Shown here piece by piece: positions 27,864 through 36,433 of a stretch of 64,000 bases of DNA. The translations under genes and the position numbers were made by a program. Positions within the stretch are counted from its first letter, which is position 1. Every line of letters begins with the position of its first letter. Source of the DNA: RH-AL1 sp965214415 (lineage in GTDB: Bacteria > Pseudomonadota > Alphaproteobacteria > Rhizobiales > Beijerinckiaceae); the NCBI GenBank assembly GCA_965214415.1, contig CBDCBQ010000003.1:558001-622000 (forward strand), given 5' to 3'. Below the pieces are notes generated by a model, which had not been told where the DNA came from, did not search any database, and was given only the letters and a program-made list of their open reading frames with translations.

Positions 27864-28049
27864 ATGAAGACTATCCTCGCGGGTTTGCTCATCCTCGGCT
27901 CGATCTCGGTCGCGGATGCGATGCCGACGGCGCAGCTTTCGTCCGGCGTGTCGCTGCCGGTCGTGAAGGCCGCCATTGTGATCGTTCGTCGTCGTCGTCC
28001 GCCGATCGTGCGTCGCAGGGTCGTAAGAAAGGTAATCATCCGGCGTTGA
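27864..28049 (+). CDS. small secreted arginine-rich peptide
   Basis: 61 residues, GGGAGA ribosome site. Signal peptide over residues 1-19 (cleavage after A-D-A), leaving about 42 residues: a short neutral stretch followed by an Arg/Val/Ile tail with blocks 'RRRRPPIVRRRVVRKVIIRR'. Very high positive charge. Monocistronic with its own terminator. Function unknown; a cell-surface or DNA/LPS-binding peptide is speculation. Confidence 0.65.
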   Translation: MKTILAGLLILGSISVADAMPTAQLSSGVSLPVVKAAIVIVRRRRPPIVRRRVVRKVIIRR

Positions 28050-28087
28050 GGCCGGTTGGAACACGCCGGTGTGTTGCAACGAATTTG

Positions 28088-28118
28088 AAGGGTCGGCGCA
28101 GGTTGCGCTGGCCCTTTT
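28088..28118 (+). terminator. intrinsic terminator after the arginine-rich peptide gene
   Basis: Arms AAGGGTCGGCGCA and TGCGCTGGCCCTT pair over 13 positions (two G-U wobbles) around a GGT loop and are followed by further T. Located 38 bases after the stop at 28049. Confidence 0.85.
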
Positions 28119-28192
28119 GACGAAGGAAAAGCTTCGCGAAACGCGGAGCTATCCTGCATTTGTCGACGATGCAGCGTATTTGCATACGACTG

Positions 28193-29050
28193 TCAGATCG
28201 AGTCGAAGTCTAGCCCGAGGTCTAGCACGGGCGCGCTGTGCGTAAGCCACCCCACCGAGATAAGGTCGACGCCGGTGGCGGCGATGCCGGGCGCGGTTTC
28301 TGGTGTCACGCGGCCGGAGGCCTCCGTGATCGCACGACCGCCGACCATTGCCACAGCGCGCGCCAGATCGGCGACCGACATGTTGTCGAGGAGCACGGCG
28401 TCGACACCGACGGCAAGCGCCTCCTCGAGCTGAGCCAGCGTGTCGACCTCAACCTCGATCTTGACGAGATGGCCGACACCGGCCTTGGCCCGCTCGATCG
28501 CAGGCCGGATGCCGCCAGCCACTGCCACGTGGTTGTCCTTGATCAGCACCGCGTCATCGAGGCCGAAGCGATGGTTGCCCCCGCCACCGGCGCGAACGGC
28601 ATATTTCTCGATCGCGCGCAGGCCGGGCGTCGTCTTGCGCGTGTCGACGATCGTCGACTTCGTTTCGGCGACCGAGTCGACCATCGCTCGCGTCACGGTG
28701 GCGATGCCGCTCATGCGGCCAAGGAAATTGAGCGCCGTGCGTTCGCCCGTCAGCAGGCCGCGAGCTGGCCCGCCCACGATACCGACGATATCCCCCGGCT
28801 TGAGCATCGAGCCGTCCGGCATCGCGATCTCGAGGACCACGCGCGGGTCGATCAGCGTGAACGCGAGCCGTGCGAGGTCGAGGCCGGCCACCACGCCGGG
28901 CTGACGAGCCCGGATCGTCATGCGAGCACGCGCGTCGATTGGCACGATCGCATCTGTCGTGAGATCGCCGGCGCGGCCGAGGTCCTCGCGCAAGGCCGCG
29001 GCGACCAGGGGCTCGATCATCAACCGAGGCAGCGGCGATATCGCCGTCAC
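28193..29050 (-). CDS. nadC: nicotinate-nucleotide pyrophosphorylase (quinolinate phosphoribosyltransferase)
   Basis: 285 residues. Makes nicotinate mononucleotide from quinolinate and PRPP. Conserved 'ALREDLGRAGDLTTDA', 'GERTALNFLGRMSGIAT', 'DTRKTTPGLRAIEKYAVRAGGGGNHRFGLDDAVLIKDNH' and 'EVEVDTLAQLEEAL' motifs. The GTG at 29050 overlaps the nadB stop (GTGA), so it is chosen over the internal ATG at 29020. Last gene of nadA-nadB-nadC. Confidence 0.95.
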   Translation of the reverse strand: MTAISPLPRLMIEPLVAAALREDLGRAGDLTTDAIVPIDARARMTIRARQPGVVAGLDLARLAFTLIDPRVVLEIAMPDGSMLKPGDIVGIVGGPARGLLTGERTALNFLGRMSGIATVTRAMVDSVAETKSTIVDTRKTTPGLRAIEKYAVRAGGGGNHRFGLDDAVLIKDNHVAVAGGIRPAIERAKAGVGHLVKIEVEVDTLAQLEEALAVGVDAVLLDNMSVADLARAVAMVGGRAITEASGRVTPETAPGIAATGVDLISVGWLTHSAPVLDLGLDFDSI

Positions 29051-30579
29051 GCGGCGACGCGGGTCGTGGCGTAGTCCGCCATATGGAGCGCGTCCGCCAA
29101 TGTCAGATTGCGTGACCGCGCCTGCCATGGATCGGTTTCGTCCCAATCGATCCGGAAATGCCCGCCGCGACTCTCGCGGCGATCGAGTGCGGCAACCGCG
29201 ATCATCATGGCAACAAGCGCGGGATCGCTTTGCGGTCCGGTCCCGCGTGCCAGCGGCAGAAGTGTTTCGATGCCAGCAAGCAGGCCGGCGCGGTCGCGCA
29301 GAACGCCGACGGCGGCGGAGACGATCGCGCGGAGCGGCGTCGGGTCCGGCGCCGTGGGCAGCGCCGGCACGGGGATCGCCCGCACGCGCCGCGCTGGTGT
29401 CGCGGCCAAATCGGCTGCGACGCCGCGCGCGCAGACCATGGCCTCGAGCAACGAGTTCGAGGCGAGCCGATTGGCACCGTGTAAACCCGTGCGCGCGACC
29501 TCGCCGCACGCCCAAAGGCCCCCGATACTGGCGCGGCCGCGGGCGTCAACGACGATGCCGCCCATGTGGTAATGCTCGACGGTGCGAACCGGGATCGGCT
29601 CGCGGTCCGGGTTGATGCCGTGCGCATGGCAGGCTGCGGCGATGGTCGGGAATCGCGTGGCGAAACCGGCCGCGATCAAACCACGCGTTTCGAGGTATAC
29701 TTGGTGGCCGGCCTGATGCTCGGCCCAGATCGCGCGAGCCACGACGTCGCGCGGCGCCAGCTCCTGCCCCGGCACATCGCGCATGAAGCGCCGCCCGGTC
29801 TCGTCGACGAGCCTCGCACCTTCGCCACGCACGGCTTCGCTGACGAGAGCCACTGGCGTGCCCGGTGTATCGAGGGCGGTCGGGTGGAACTGCACGAATT
29901 CGAGATCGCCGAGGAGCGCGCCGGCGCGCGCGGCGAGCGCCAGCCCCGTTCCGAAGCAGCCAGATGGATTCGTGCTTTGCGCGAACAGGCCACCTATTCC
30001 GCCCGTGGCGATCACGACGCGACTCGTCGGCAGAACGATCGGGCGGGCCCCGTGAGCGGCGAGGACGCCCGTCACGCGGTCGTCGCACGTCGAGAGGCGG
30101 CGTGCGACGACGCCTTCCAGAACGGTGATCGACGGGCAGGCGCGAACGGCGGCGACGACCGCGCGCATGATCTCGCGGCCGGTGGCATCGCCTTCCGCAT
30201 GCACGATACGGCGCCGCCCGTGCGCGGCCTCGAGGCCGAGCTTCAAAGCGCCGGCCGCATCGCGATCGAACCGCGCGCCGATCGCGACGAGGTTCGCGAT
30301 GGCAGCCGGCGCCTCGCCAAGGATTCGTTGGGCCGCGGACGGATCGCAGAGTCCGTCGCCCGCGGCCAACGTGTCGGCGACATGCAGCGCGGCTTCATCG
30401 TCCGGCCCGACGCTGGCGGCGACGCCGCCTTGCGCCCAGGCGCTCGATGACTCGAAGCCGAGCGGAGAGGGCGACAGCACCACGACCGGGCAGGGTGCGA
30501 GATGCAGCGCGGTCATCAACCCTGCGAGGCCGGCGCCGATGACGACGGGCTGATTGGCAAGACGCGACAGGCTGCTCAT
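29047..30579 (-). CDS. nadB: L-aspartate oxidase
   Basis: 510 residues. FAD enzyme oxidising L-aspartate to iminoaspartate, first step of de novo NAD synthesis. N-terminal FAD motif G-A-G-L-A-G; 'GGVAASVGPDDEAALHVADTL', 'VIATGGIGGLFAQSTNPSG', 'EHYHMGGIVVDARGR' and 'ANRLASNSLLEAMV' are the standard family stretches. ATG 30579; 36 bases after nadA, four-base overlap with nadC. Confidence 0.95.
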   Translation of the reverse strand: MSSLSRLANQPVVIGAGLAGLMTALHLAPCPVVVLSPSPLGFESSSAWAQGGVAASVGPDDEAALHVADTLAAGDGLCDPSAAQRILGEAPAAIANLVAIGARFDRDAAGALKLGLEAAHGRRRIVHAEGDATGREIMRAVVAAVRACPSITVLEGVVARRLSTCDDRVTGVLAAHGARPIVLPTSRVVIATGGIGGLFAQSTNPSGCFGTGLALAARAGALLGDLEFVQFHPTALDTPGTPVALVSEAVRGEGARLVDETGRRFMRDVPGQELAPRDVVARAIWAEHQAGHQVYLETRGLIAAGFATRFPTIAAACHAHGINPDREPIPVRTVEHYHMGGIVVDARGRASIGGLWACGEVARTGLHGANRLASNSLLEAMVCARGVAADLAATPARRVRAIPVPALPTAPDPTPLRAIVSAAVGVLRDRAGLLAGIETLLPLARGTGPQSDPALVAMMIAVAALDRRESRGGHFRIDWDETDPWQARSRNLTLADALHMADYATTRVAA

Positions 30580-30615
30580 CTCTGGACACTCACGCCACTT
30601 GATCGAAGGGTTTCG

Positions 30616-31605
30616 CTAGGCGATCTCGAGCATGCGCTCGACGGCCCGGCGCGCCCTGCCGGCAACCGCGGGATCGATGATCACCTCGTATGTCATCGTT
30701 TCCAGCGACCGGCGGATGTTGGCCAGCGTGATGCGCTTCATATGCGGGCAAAGGTTGCACGGACGCACGAACTCAAGCTCGGGATGCTGGATCGCGACAT
30801 TGTCCGACATCGAACATTCGGTCAGCAGCATCACCTTGCGCGGCTTCTTCGTCGCGACGTAATCGATCATCGCGGCGGTCGATCCCGCGAAGTCGGCGAC
30901 CGCGACCACGTTAGGCGGACACTCCGGATGCGCGAGCACCACGACGCCTGGGTTGGCGTCACGGAACTCCTGCACCTCGCCCGGCGTGAAGCGCTCGTGG
31001 ACCTCGCAGTGCCCCGGCCAAGTGATCATCTCGACGCCGGTCTGCGCGCCGATATTCTGCGCCAGGAATTCGTCCGGAATCATGATGACCCTCGGCACGC
31101 GAAGGCTTTCGACGACCTTCACGGCATTGCCCGAGGTGCAGCAGATATCACTTTCCGCCTTCACCGCGGCGGAGGTGTTGACGTAGGTGACCACCGGCAC
31201 GCCCGGGTGTCGCGCCTTCAGGCCACGCACATCGGCGGCGGTGATCGACTCCGCAAGCGAGCAGCCGGCGCGGGTGTCCGAGATCAGCACCGTGCGATCG
31301 GGATTGAGCAGCTTTGCCGTCTCGGCCATGAAATGCACACCGGCAAGCACGATGACCTTCGCCTCGCTCTCCTGCGCCATCCGGGCGAGCGCGAGCGAGT
31401 CGCCGACAAGATCGGACACGCAATGGAAGATCTCGGGCGTCTGGTAATTATGCGCGAGGATGACCGCGTCGCGATCGCGCTTGAGCGTCAAGATCGCGTC
31501 GACATCGTCGGCGTACGCAGGCCATTCCATCGGCGGAACGAAGCGGCTCACCCGCTCGTAGAGGCCCGCCGTTCGCGCGACAGCGCCACCGACACCTGAC
31601 CGCAT
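30616..31605 (-). CDS. nadA: quinolinate synthase
   Basis: 329 residues. Condenses iminoaspartate with dihydroxyacetone phosphate to quinolinate using a [4Fe-4S] cluster. Three candidate cluster cysteine regions are present: 'RAGCSLAES', 'ICCTSGNAVK' and 'CNLCPHMK', along with 'ILAHNYQTPEI' and 'HPECPPNVV'. First gene of nadABC; the ribosome site GGAG sits inside the inverted repeat described at 31609. Confidence 0.95.
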   Translation of the reverse strand: MRSGVGGAVARTAGLYERVSRFVPPMEWPAYADDVDAILTLKRDRDAVILAHNYQTPEIFHCVSDLVGDSLALARMAQESEAKVIVLAGVHFMAETAKLLNPDRTVLISDTRAGCSLAESITAADVRGLKARHPGVPVVTYVNTSAAVKAESDICCTSGNAVKVVESLRVPRVIMIPDEFLAQNIGAQTGVEMITWPGHCEVHERFTPGEVQEFRDANPGVVVLAHPECPPNVVAVADFAGSTAAMIDYVATKKPRKVMLLTECSMSDNVAIQHPELEFVRPCNLCPHMKRITLANIRRSLETMTYEVIIDPAVAGRARRAVERMLEIA

Positions 31606-31608
31606 GAC

Positions 31609-31629
31609 TTATACTCCAAACGAGCATTT
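31609..31629 (-). promoter_or_regulatory. candidate NadQ operator overlapping the nadA ribosome site
   Basis: Inverted repeat TTATACTC-5-GAGCATTT; read on the minus strand AAATGCTC-5-GAGTATAA, ending four bases before the nadA ATG and containing the GGAG ribosome site. nadABC in Hyphomicrobiales is known to be controlled by NadQ, which is encoded 1.2 kb away, so this is the natural operator candidate. The assignment is inference; the NadQ consensus was not checked. Confidence 0.55.
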
Positions 31630-31744
31630 CCTGTTCGCTAACTTGGCGGCGAGCTTTCCGTTCGTCAAGTGCTTGTCATAGAACCATGTCGTTCGACAGA
31701 AGCCATCGAGTTGGCGAAGCTTGGTCTTCGCGGGAGCTTTGCGC

Positions 31745-32635
31745 ATGGACCGGCTGGACGAGCTTTCCATCTTCGTCTCGATCGTCGACGCTGGCAGCCT
31801 GGCGGGCGCGGCGCGGCGGCTGCGTCGCTCGACCGCTGCCGTCACACGCGCGCTTGCCGCCCTCGAGACGCGTGCCGGCGCTCGTCTGATCGATCGTACG
31901 ACACGGCGCCTTGCGGTCACGGAGCCCGGCCGGGCGTTCGCCGAGCGGGCGCGCCTACTCGTGGCGGACTATGCCAGCGCGTTGGGCGACGTCGCGGCCG
32001 GCGAGGCGCGTGGCCTCATACGGATCACGGCGCCGACGCCATTCGGTCGGCGTTACGTGACCCCGATCGTCTCTAGCTTTCTCGACAACCATCCCCTCGT
32101 TCAGATCGAAATGATCCTCCATGATCGCAACCTGGACCTCGTCGAGCAGAGCCTCGACGTCGCGGTGCGCATCGGCGATCTCGCCGACTCGAGCCTGCGG
32201 GTCCGACGCGTTGGAGAGGTACGCACAGTGCTGGTTTGTAGCCCTGCTTATTTGAAGGCAAACGGCACGCCGAGCGTGCCCGCTGATCTCGCCGAGCACG
32301 CGACGATCTTCGGAACGAACGGGAGCGGCGTCCTCGAGTGGCGGTTCGGTGTCGCACGAGATATGGTCGTCAAGCTGAGACCGCGCCTGCTCGTCAACGA
32401 GGTCGACGCACGAATTATCGCCGCCAAGGCAGGGCGCGGAATTGCCCGCGTCCTGTCATATCAGGCCGCCGATGGGCTCGCCGACGGCTCGCTCGTCCGC
32501 CTTCTGACGGAGCACGAGCCGCCGTCGGTGCCAGTCCAGATCGTAACGAGCCAAGGCCCGCGCCCGACCAAGGTCGAAGCATTTCTAGAAGCCGCGACGG
32601 CGGCATTGCGCGCCTTGCCGGCGATCCACGCGTGA
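31745..32635 (+). CDS. LysR-family transcriptional regulator
   Basis: 296 residues. N-terminal winged helix-turn-helix ('ELSIFVSIVDAGSLAGAARRLRRSTAAVTRALAALETRAGARLIDRTTRRLAVTEPG' read in parts) and a substrate-binding effector domain ('LIRITAPTPFGRRYVTPIV', 'LDVAVRIGDLADSSLRVRRVG'), the CrgA/YafC-like subclass. Lies between nadA (divergent, 139 bases) and nadQ (convergent). No obvious target; the ATG at 31745 is chosen over one at 31721. Confidence 0.9.
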   Translation: MDRLDELSIFVSIVDAGSLAGAARRLRRSTAAVTRALAALETRAGARLIDRTTRRLAVTEPGRAFAERARLLVADYASALGDVAAGEARGLIRITAPTPFGRRYVTPIVSSFLDNHPLVQIEMILHDRNLDLVEQSLDVAVRIGDLADSSLRVRRVGEVRTVLVCSPAYLKANGTPSVPADLAEHATIFGTNGSGVLEWRFGVARDMVVKLRPRLLVNEVDARIIAAKAGRGIARVLSYQAADGLADGSLVRLLTEHEPPSVPVQIVTSQGPRPTKVEAFLEAATAALRALPAIHA

Positions 32636-32788
32636 GTCACTCGGCATGCTTGCGCCTAAGAAGTCTTGCATCAAACAAGTAATCTGTTTAAAATACGTCG
32701 CAAGCGCGAGGAGGCAACGTCCAGCATGCGCACCTTGGCGTCTGGAATGTCGTGGCGGCTTCCGCGCCGGCCGGTAGGTAGAATGGGT

Positions 32789-32806
32789 CGGTTTGGCGCC
32801 AAACCG
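32789..32806. promoter_or_regulatory. 18-base perfect palindrome between convergent lysR and nadQ
   Basis: CGGTTTGGC followed directly by its exact complement GCCAAACCG. It has no loop and no T-run, so it is not a standard terminator; it looks like a dimer-binding site. The rest of the 204-base gap shows nothing recognisable. Confidence 0.45.
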
Positions 32807-32839
32807 CTAGCGTGTGGACGCATAGCGCATAGTTTAGCA

Positions 32840-33769
32840 TCACGCCCCCGCGAGCGGCAGCTTCGTCCCCGCGACCGCCCGCTCGGCCAGCACGTCGCGC
32901 CGGAACGTCACGAGCTTGGCCGGCCGCCCGCCGGTGTCGGTGGCCACGGCACCCGTGTCCTCGACGAGCGACTGTTGCTCGATCAGCCGTCGGAAATTCT
33001 GCTTGTGCAGGCGCCGACCGGCCAGCGCCTCGACGCTGCGCTGCAGCTGGAACAGCGTGAACGTCGGTGCCATCAGCTCGAAGACGACCGGGCGGTACTT
33101 GATCTTGGCGCGGAGCCTGGCGATGCCAGTCGCGAGAATGCGGCGGTGGTCACCCGTCATCCGCCGGCCGAGATCGAGCGTGTCGCCCGCGACACCCGTC
33201 TCGGGGATGGCGCCGGCCTCGAACAGAAGCTCGTAGCGCTGCAGAACAAGCTCCTCGTTCCAGTCGAACGGCGGCAGGCCGAAGCTCACCGCGACGCGCT
33301 GCGCCCGCGCCCGTCGGCTGGCATCGTCGTTCGACGCCTCGACCCAGCGCATCAGCGCCGCGCGCAGCGCCGCGTCGCGGCCGGGCGTCTCGCAGCGTCG
33401 ATCCTCCCAGGGAAAGAAGGCGTACCAGTCGCGCCAAGAGGACATGGTCGCGGCGGCGGCCTCTTCCTCGCGGGTGAGGCCGAGATAGCTGATCGAGACC
33501 ATGCGCTGGCTGGACTCGTCGCCTCGGTCACGGTCGGCGAACGTATAGAGCTGCTCGACATAGCCGATCGGCCGGTGCGTCTGCTGCTCGACCCAATCGC
33601 GCAGGCCCGATTGAAGCGAGCGATGGGCGAGCTCGAACGGCCCTGACGGTAAGGAGACGCCACCGCCAATCGTCAGAACGCGAGGCTGATCGTCCCGTAC
33701 CGCGACGAGGACCGCGATGAGGTTGACGGCGACCGCTTCGGCGAAATTGAGCGGCGACGATTCGGACAT
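32840..33769 (-). CDS. nadQ: NadQ-type Nudix-like regulator of NAD synthesis
   Basis: 309 residues. The N-terminal half is Nudix-like ('NLIAVLVAVRDDQPRVLTI..', 'LPSGPFELAHRSLQSGLRDWVEQQTHRPIGYVEQLYTFADRDR') but lacks a proper Nudix catalytic box, as in COG4111 regulators. The C-terminal third ('PTFTLFQLQRSVEALAGRRLHKQNFRRLIEQQSLVEDTG', given in parts) is the winged helix shared with NrtR/NadQ. It is expected to repress nadABC when NAD-related ligand is abundant. Proximity to nadABC supports the call. Confidence 0.82.
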   Translation of the reverse strand: MSESSPLNFAEAVAVNLIAVLVAVRDDQPRVLTIGGGVSLPSGPFELAHRSLQSGLRDWVEQQTHRPIGYVEQLYTFADRDRGDESSQRMVSISYLGLTREEEAAAATMSSWRDWYAFFPWEDRRCETPGRDAALRAALMRWVEASNDDASRRARAQRVAVSFGLPPFDWNEELVLQRYELLFEAGAIPETGVAGDTLDLGRRMTGDHRRILATGIARLRAKIKYRPVVFELMAPTFTLFQLQRSVEALAGRRLHKQNFRRLIEQQSLVEDTGAVATDTGGRPAKLVTFRRDVLAERAVAGTKLPLAGA

Positions 33770-33827
33770 GGCGCGAAGGGACCGCGAGGTCGCGCGCGCG
33801 TCAAGCCCTCGAGGCGGATGAACCTGT

Positions 33828-34946
33828 TCAGCCCCGCGCGGCCCTTGGCCGTCCTTCGAAGGAGGCGACCATCGCCTGCTGCATCGCTTTTGGCCGCATC
33901 ATGTCGTCGTAGGGTAGTGGGCGCGGCAGGTGATCATAGCTTGCCTCGGCCATCGGATCCGCGTCGCGCCACCACGTGTAGCGGTCGGACAATCCCCATG
34001 TCGCGACGAGCTTCACCGCGGGCACGGCGAGCACGGTGTCCATGTAGGACCGCGTCCATGTCGCGACGTCGCCGTCGCATGTCGCGATGTCCGAGGGGAA
34101 GCTCGCATCGCAGACGTCGAGTTCGCTGATGTAGATGTCGACGTGTCGCTCGGCGATCGCGTGCAGAAAGTCGGAAAAGCTCGAGGCGTCGTAGGCGACG
34201 CCGGGAAACAAATGGCTCTCGAGACCGATCGCGTCGAGCTTCAGCCCGCGATCCTGCATGCGATCCATGAGATTGAGCAGCGATTTGCGTACGGCCAGGC
34301 CCACCGGGTCGGCGCGCTCGGTCCAGGCTTCGTTGAGTACCAGCTCCGTATGCGGGTCGAGTTCGGCTGTGCGGCGGAAGGCTCGGTAGATGTAGTCGAC
34401 GCCGAGCGCGTCGTACCAGGCACCGGGACGGAACGTGCCGGGCTTGTCCTTGCCGAGCCAGAACGGCTCGTTGACGACATCCCAGGACTGCAACCGCCCG
34501 GCGAAATGCGGCACGACGGTCTCGAGGTACGTATCAAAGACCTTGTCGATCTCGCGATGCGACAGCTTCGGCAGCCAAGCCGGCGGCCAGTCGTTCCAGA
34601 AAAGGTTATGGCCGCGCGCCATCAGGCCGTGCGCGCGCGCCCCGTCGACCAGCGCATCGGCCGGCCCGAAATCGAAGCGGCCTTGTTCGGGCTGCAAGGA
34701 ATCGAACTTCATCGCATTCTGCGGCACCAGGATCGAGCACTGCGTGACGATGAGGTCGCGGTAGGGGCCGTCCACGAAGACCTCGGGGCCGGCCGCCGAG
34801 CCGAAGATCACGCCGGCATCGCGCGCGGCGACTTTCAGGCTTTTGCCATCGACGGGCGTGGCTCCCGCGGGCCCGGCGACGGCGAGGCCCGCGGCACCGG
34901 CCGCCATCGCGAGCGCCTCTCTGCGGCTAGGCGCGGACATCTTCAT
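33828..34946 (-). CDS. GH10 endo-beta-1,4-xylanase-like glycanase, Tat-exported
   Basis: 372 residues. Twin-arginine signal 'SRREALAMAAG' with Ala-rich core, cleavage near residue 29. GH10 barrel with acid/base E160 in 'DVVNEPF' and nucleophile E275 in 'ISELDV', plus 'GHNLFWNDWPPAW' and 'WGLSDRYTWWR'. The gene overlaps the upstream Wzz gene by 20 bases and is the last of the minus-strand exopolysaccharide operon, so its substrate may be the exported polymer, trimming or releasing it, rather than plant xylan. Confidence 0.88.
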   Translation of the reverse strand: MKMSAPSRREALAMAAGAAGLAVAGPAGATPVDGKSLKVAARDAGVIFGSAAGPEVFVDGPYRDLIVTQCSILVPQNAMKFDSLQPEQGRFDFGPADALVDGARAHGLMARGHNLFWNDWPPAWLPKLSHREIDKVFDTYLETVVPHFAGRLQSWDVVNEPFWLGKDKPGTFRPGAWYDALGVDYIYRAFRRTAELDPHTELVLNEAWTERADPVGLAVRKSLLNLMDRMQDRGLKLDAIGLESHLFPGVAYDASSFSDFLHAIAERHVDIYISELDVCDASFPSDIATCDGDVATWTRSYMDTVLAVPAVKLVATWGLSDRYTWWRDADPMAEASYDHLPRPLPYDDMMRPKAMQQAMVASFEGRPRAARG

Positions 34947-36429
34947 CGTAATCGTCCCAGTATCGACGAGTTGCCCGCGAGCGAGGCTCGACCGGCTCGG
35001 GCGGCGGATCGCGGTCGCTATCCCGGGCCCGTGCGAAGTTGAGCGGCGGACTTATGCTTTCGGCAAACAGCGCCGCTGCCAGACCGAAGAACAGTCCGGC
35101 CGCCAGCGAGACGGCACCGACGATCGTCTTTTTTGGCCGAGCCGGCGAGACCGGCGGCTGCGCCACGGCGATGACGCGGCCAGGCGGCGAGTTGGCCTCC
35201 TGTTGTGAAAGGCTGTCGTTGACCTGGGCAAAGCGATCAAAGCTCGCGCGAAGGACCTTCACGTTGCGCTCCAGCGCCTCCAGAGGAACGAGCGCGCGGT
35301 TCATGCCGGCGGATTGCGTTTTCAGAGTACCGACGCCAGCCATGACCTGCTTCTCGTGCTGGCTCGCGACCCGATACTGCTCCAGAGCCGACAGCTTCAG
35401 GCGCTTGAGCTCATTGCGGATCAGCGTCTTGATCTCGCGCTTGCGGGCTTCGGCCTCCTTGAGTTCGGGGTGATCGGGGCCGAGCGTCTCGGCGAGCTTG
35501 GCGACATTCTGGTCGGTCTCGGCCTGCTGCTGGCGCAGCCGCTCGATCGTCTGCGATTTCAAAGCGTCACTGATGGCGTCGAGCTGCCCCCGTTTGGCCA
35601 TGGCGTCGATCTCGGTCAGCGCGGCCTTCGCGTCGGATTCCTTGGACCGGGCGTCGCCGAGTGCCTTGGTGAGATCCGTCACCTGCTGCTCGTTGGACCG
35701 CAAACCGTTCGCGTCGACGATGTTGTTTTGGACCTTGTAGGTTTCGACCCGGTCCTCGGCATCCTTGATCTGCCCTGACAGCGTCGTCAGCCGATCCTTG
35801 ACGAAGGCGGTGTCGCCGCGCGCGGCGTCGATGCGCGACGAGATCTGGTCGTCGATGTATGACTTGGTGATGTCGTTTGCGATCTCGGCGGCGAGCTTCG
35901 GGTCCCGCGCGAGGACGTCGATGGCGACGACATAGGTCCGCTCGGGTCGCTTGATCGTGATCGCGTCCTCGAGCGCCACCAGGTCGACCTTGTCGGCGAG
36001 ATATAGCGTGGGGTGCAGCAGTCGCTGGATCAGGCTGCGTTGCGAGCCGTTGAACTCGGACACGTCCTTCAAGTCCGCCATCTTCGCGACGCGCGATAGT
36101 ACCGTCTGCGACGTGAACAGCTTGATCTGGCTGTCCATCGCGCTCGTGTCCGGAATGAAACCTGGCTGCAGCGGGTCGGTACCGACGCTCTTGCCGAGAC
36201 GCGGGTCGATCAGCATGGAGGTCGAGGCGAGATAACGCGGCGGCGTGATCATGATGTAGACGATGCCGCCAATGAGGAACAGCGCTAGCGTCGCGAGGAT
36301 GATGCCCTTGCGGCGCCATAGGACGCGGAGCAGCGTCGGCTCGCTTGCGGATATCTCGCGTGCGCGACCGCGCCGAACGGCGCCGCGATCGGGCGCCTCA
36401 TACCGCGCGTAGATGTCTCTAAGTGCCAT
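34927..36429 (-). CDS. Wzz/GumC-type exopolysaccharide chain-length protein
   Basis: 500 residues. Membrane helix near residue 40-60 ('GIILATLALFLIGGIVYIMI'), a long periplasmic coiled coil with the GumC pattern, the proline-rich 'VIAVAQPPVSPARPKK' and a second membrane helix near 440-462. No Walker motifs: a stand-alone polysaccharide co-polymerase without kinase domain. The acidic Arg/Asp/Tyr tail is cytoplasmic. ATG at 36429 lies four bases from the polymerase stop. Confidence 0.88.
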   Translation of the reverse strand: MALRDIYARYEAPDRGAVRRGRAREISASEPTLLRVLWRRKGIILATLALFLIGGIVYIMITPPRYLASTSMLIDPRLGKSVGTDPLQPGFIPDTSAMDSQIKLFTSQTVLSRVAKMADLKDVSEFNGSQRSLIQRLLHPTLYLADKVDLVALEDAITIKRPERTYVVAIDVLARDPKLAAEIANDITKSYIDDQISSRIDAARGDTAFVKDRLTTLSGQIKDAEDRVETYKVQNNIVDANGLRSNEQQVTDLTKALGDARSKESDAKAALTEIDAMAKRGQLDAISDALKSQTIERLRQQQAETDQNVAKLAETLGPDHPELKEAEARKREIKTLIRNELKRLKLSALEQYRVASQHEKQVMAGVGTLKTQSAGMNRALVPLEALERNVKVLRASFDRFAQVNDSLSQQEANSPPGRVIAVAQPPVSPARPKKTIVGAVSLAAGLFFGLAAALFAESISPPLNFARARDSDRDPPPEPVEPRSRATRRYWDDYDEDVRA

Positions 36430-36433
36430 GCTT

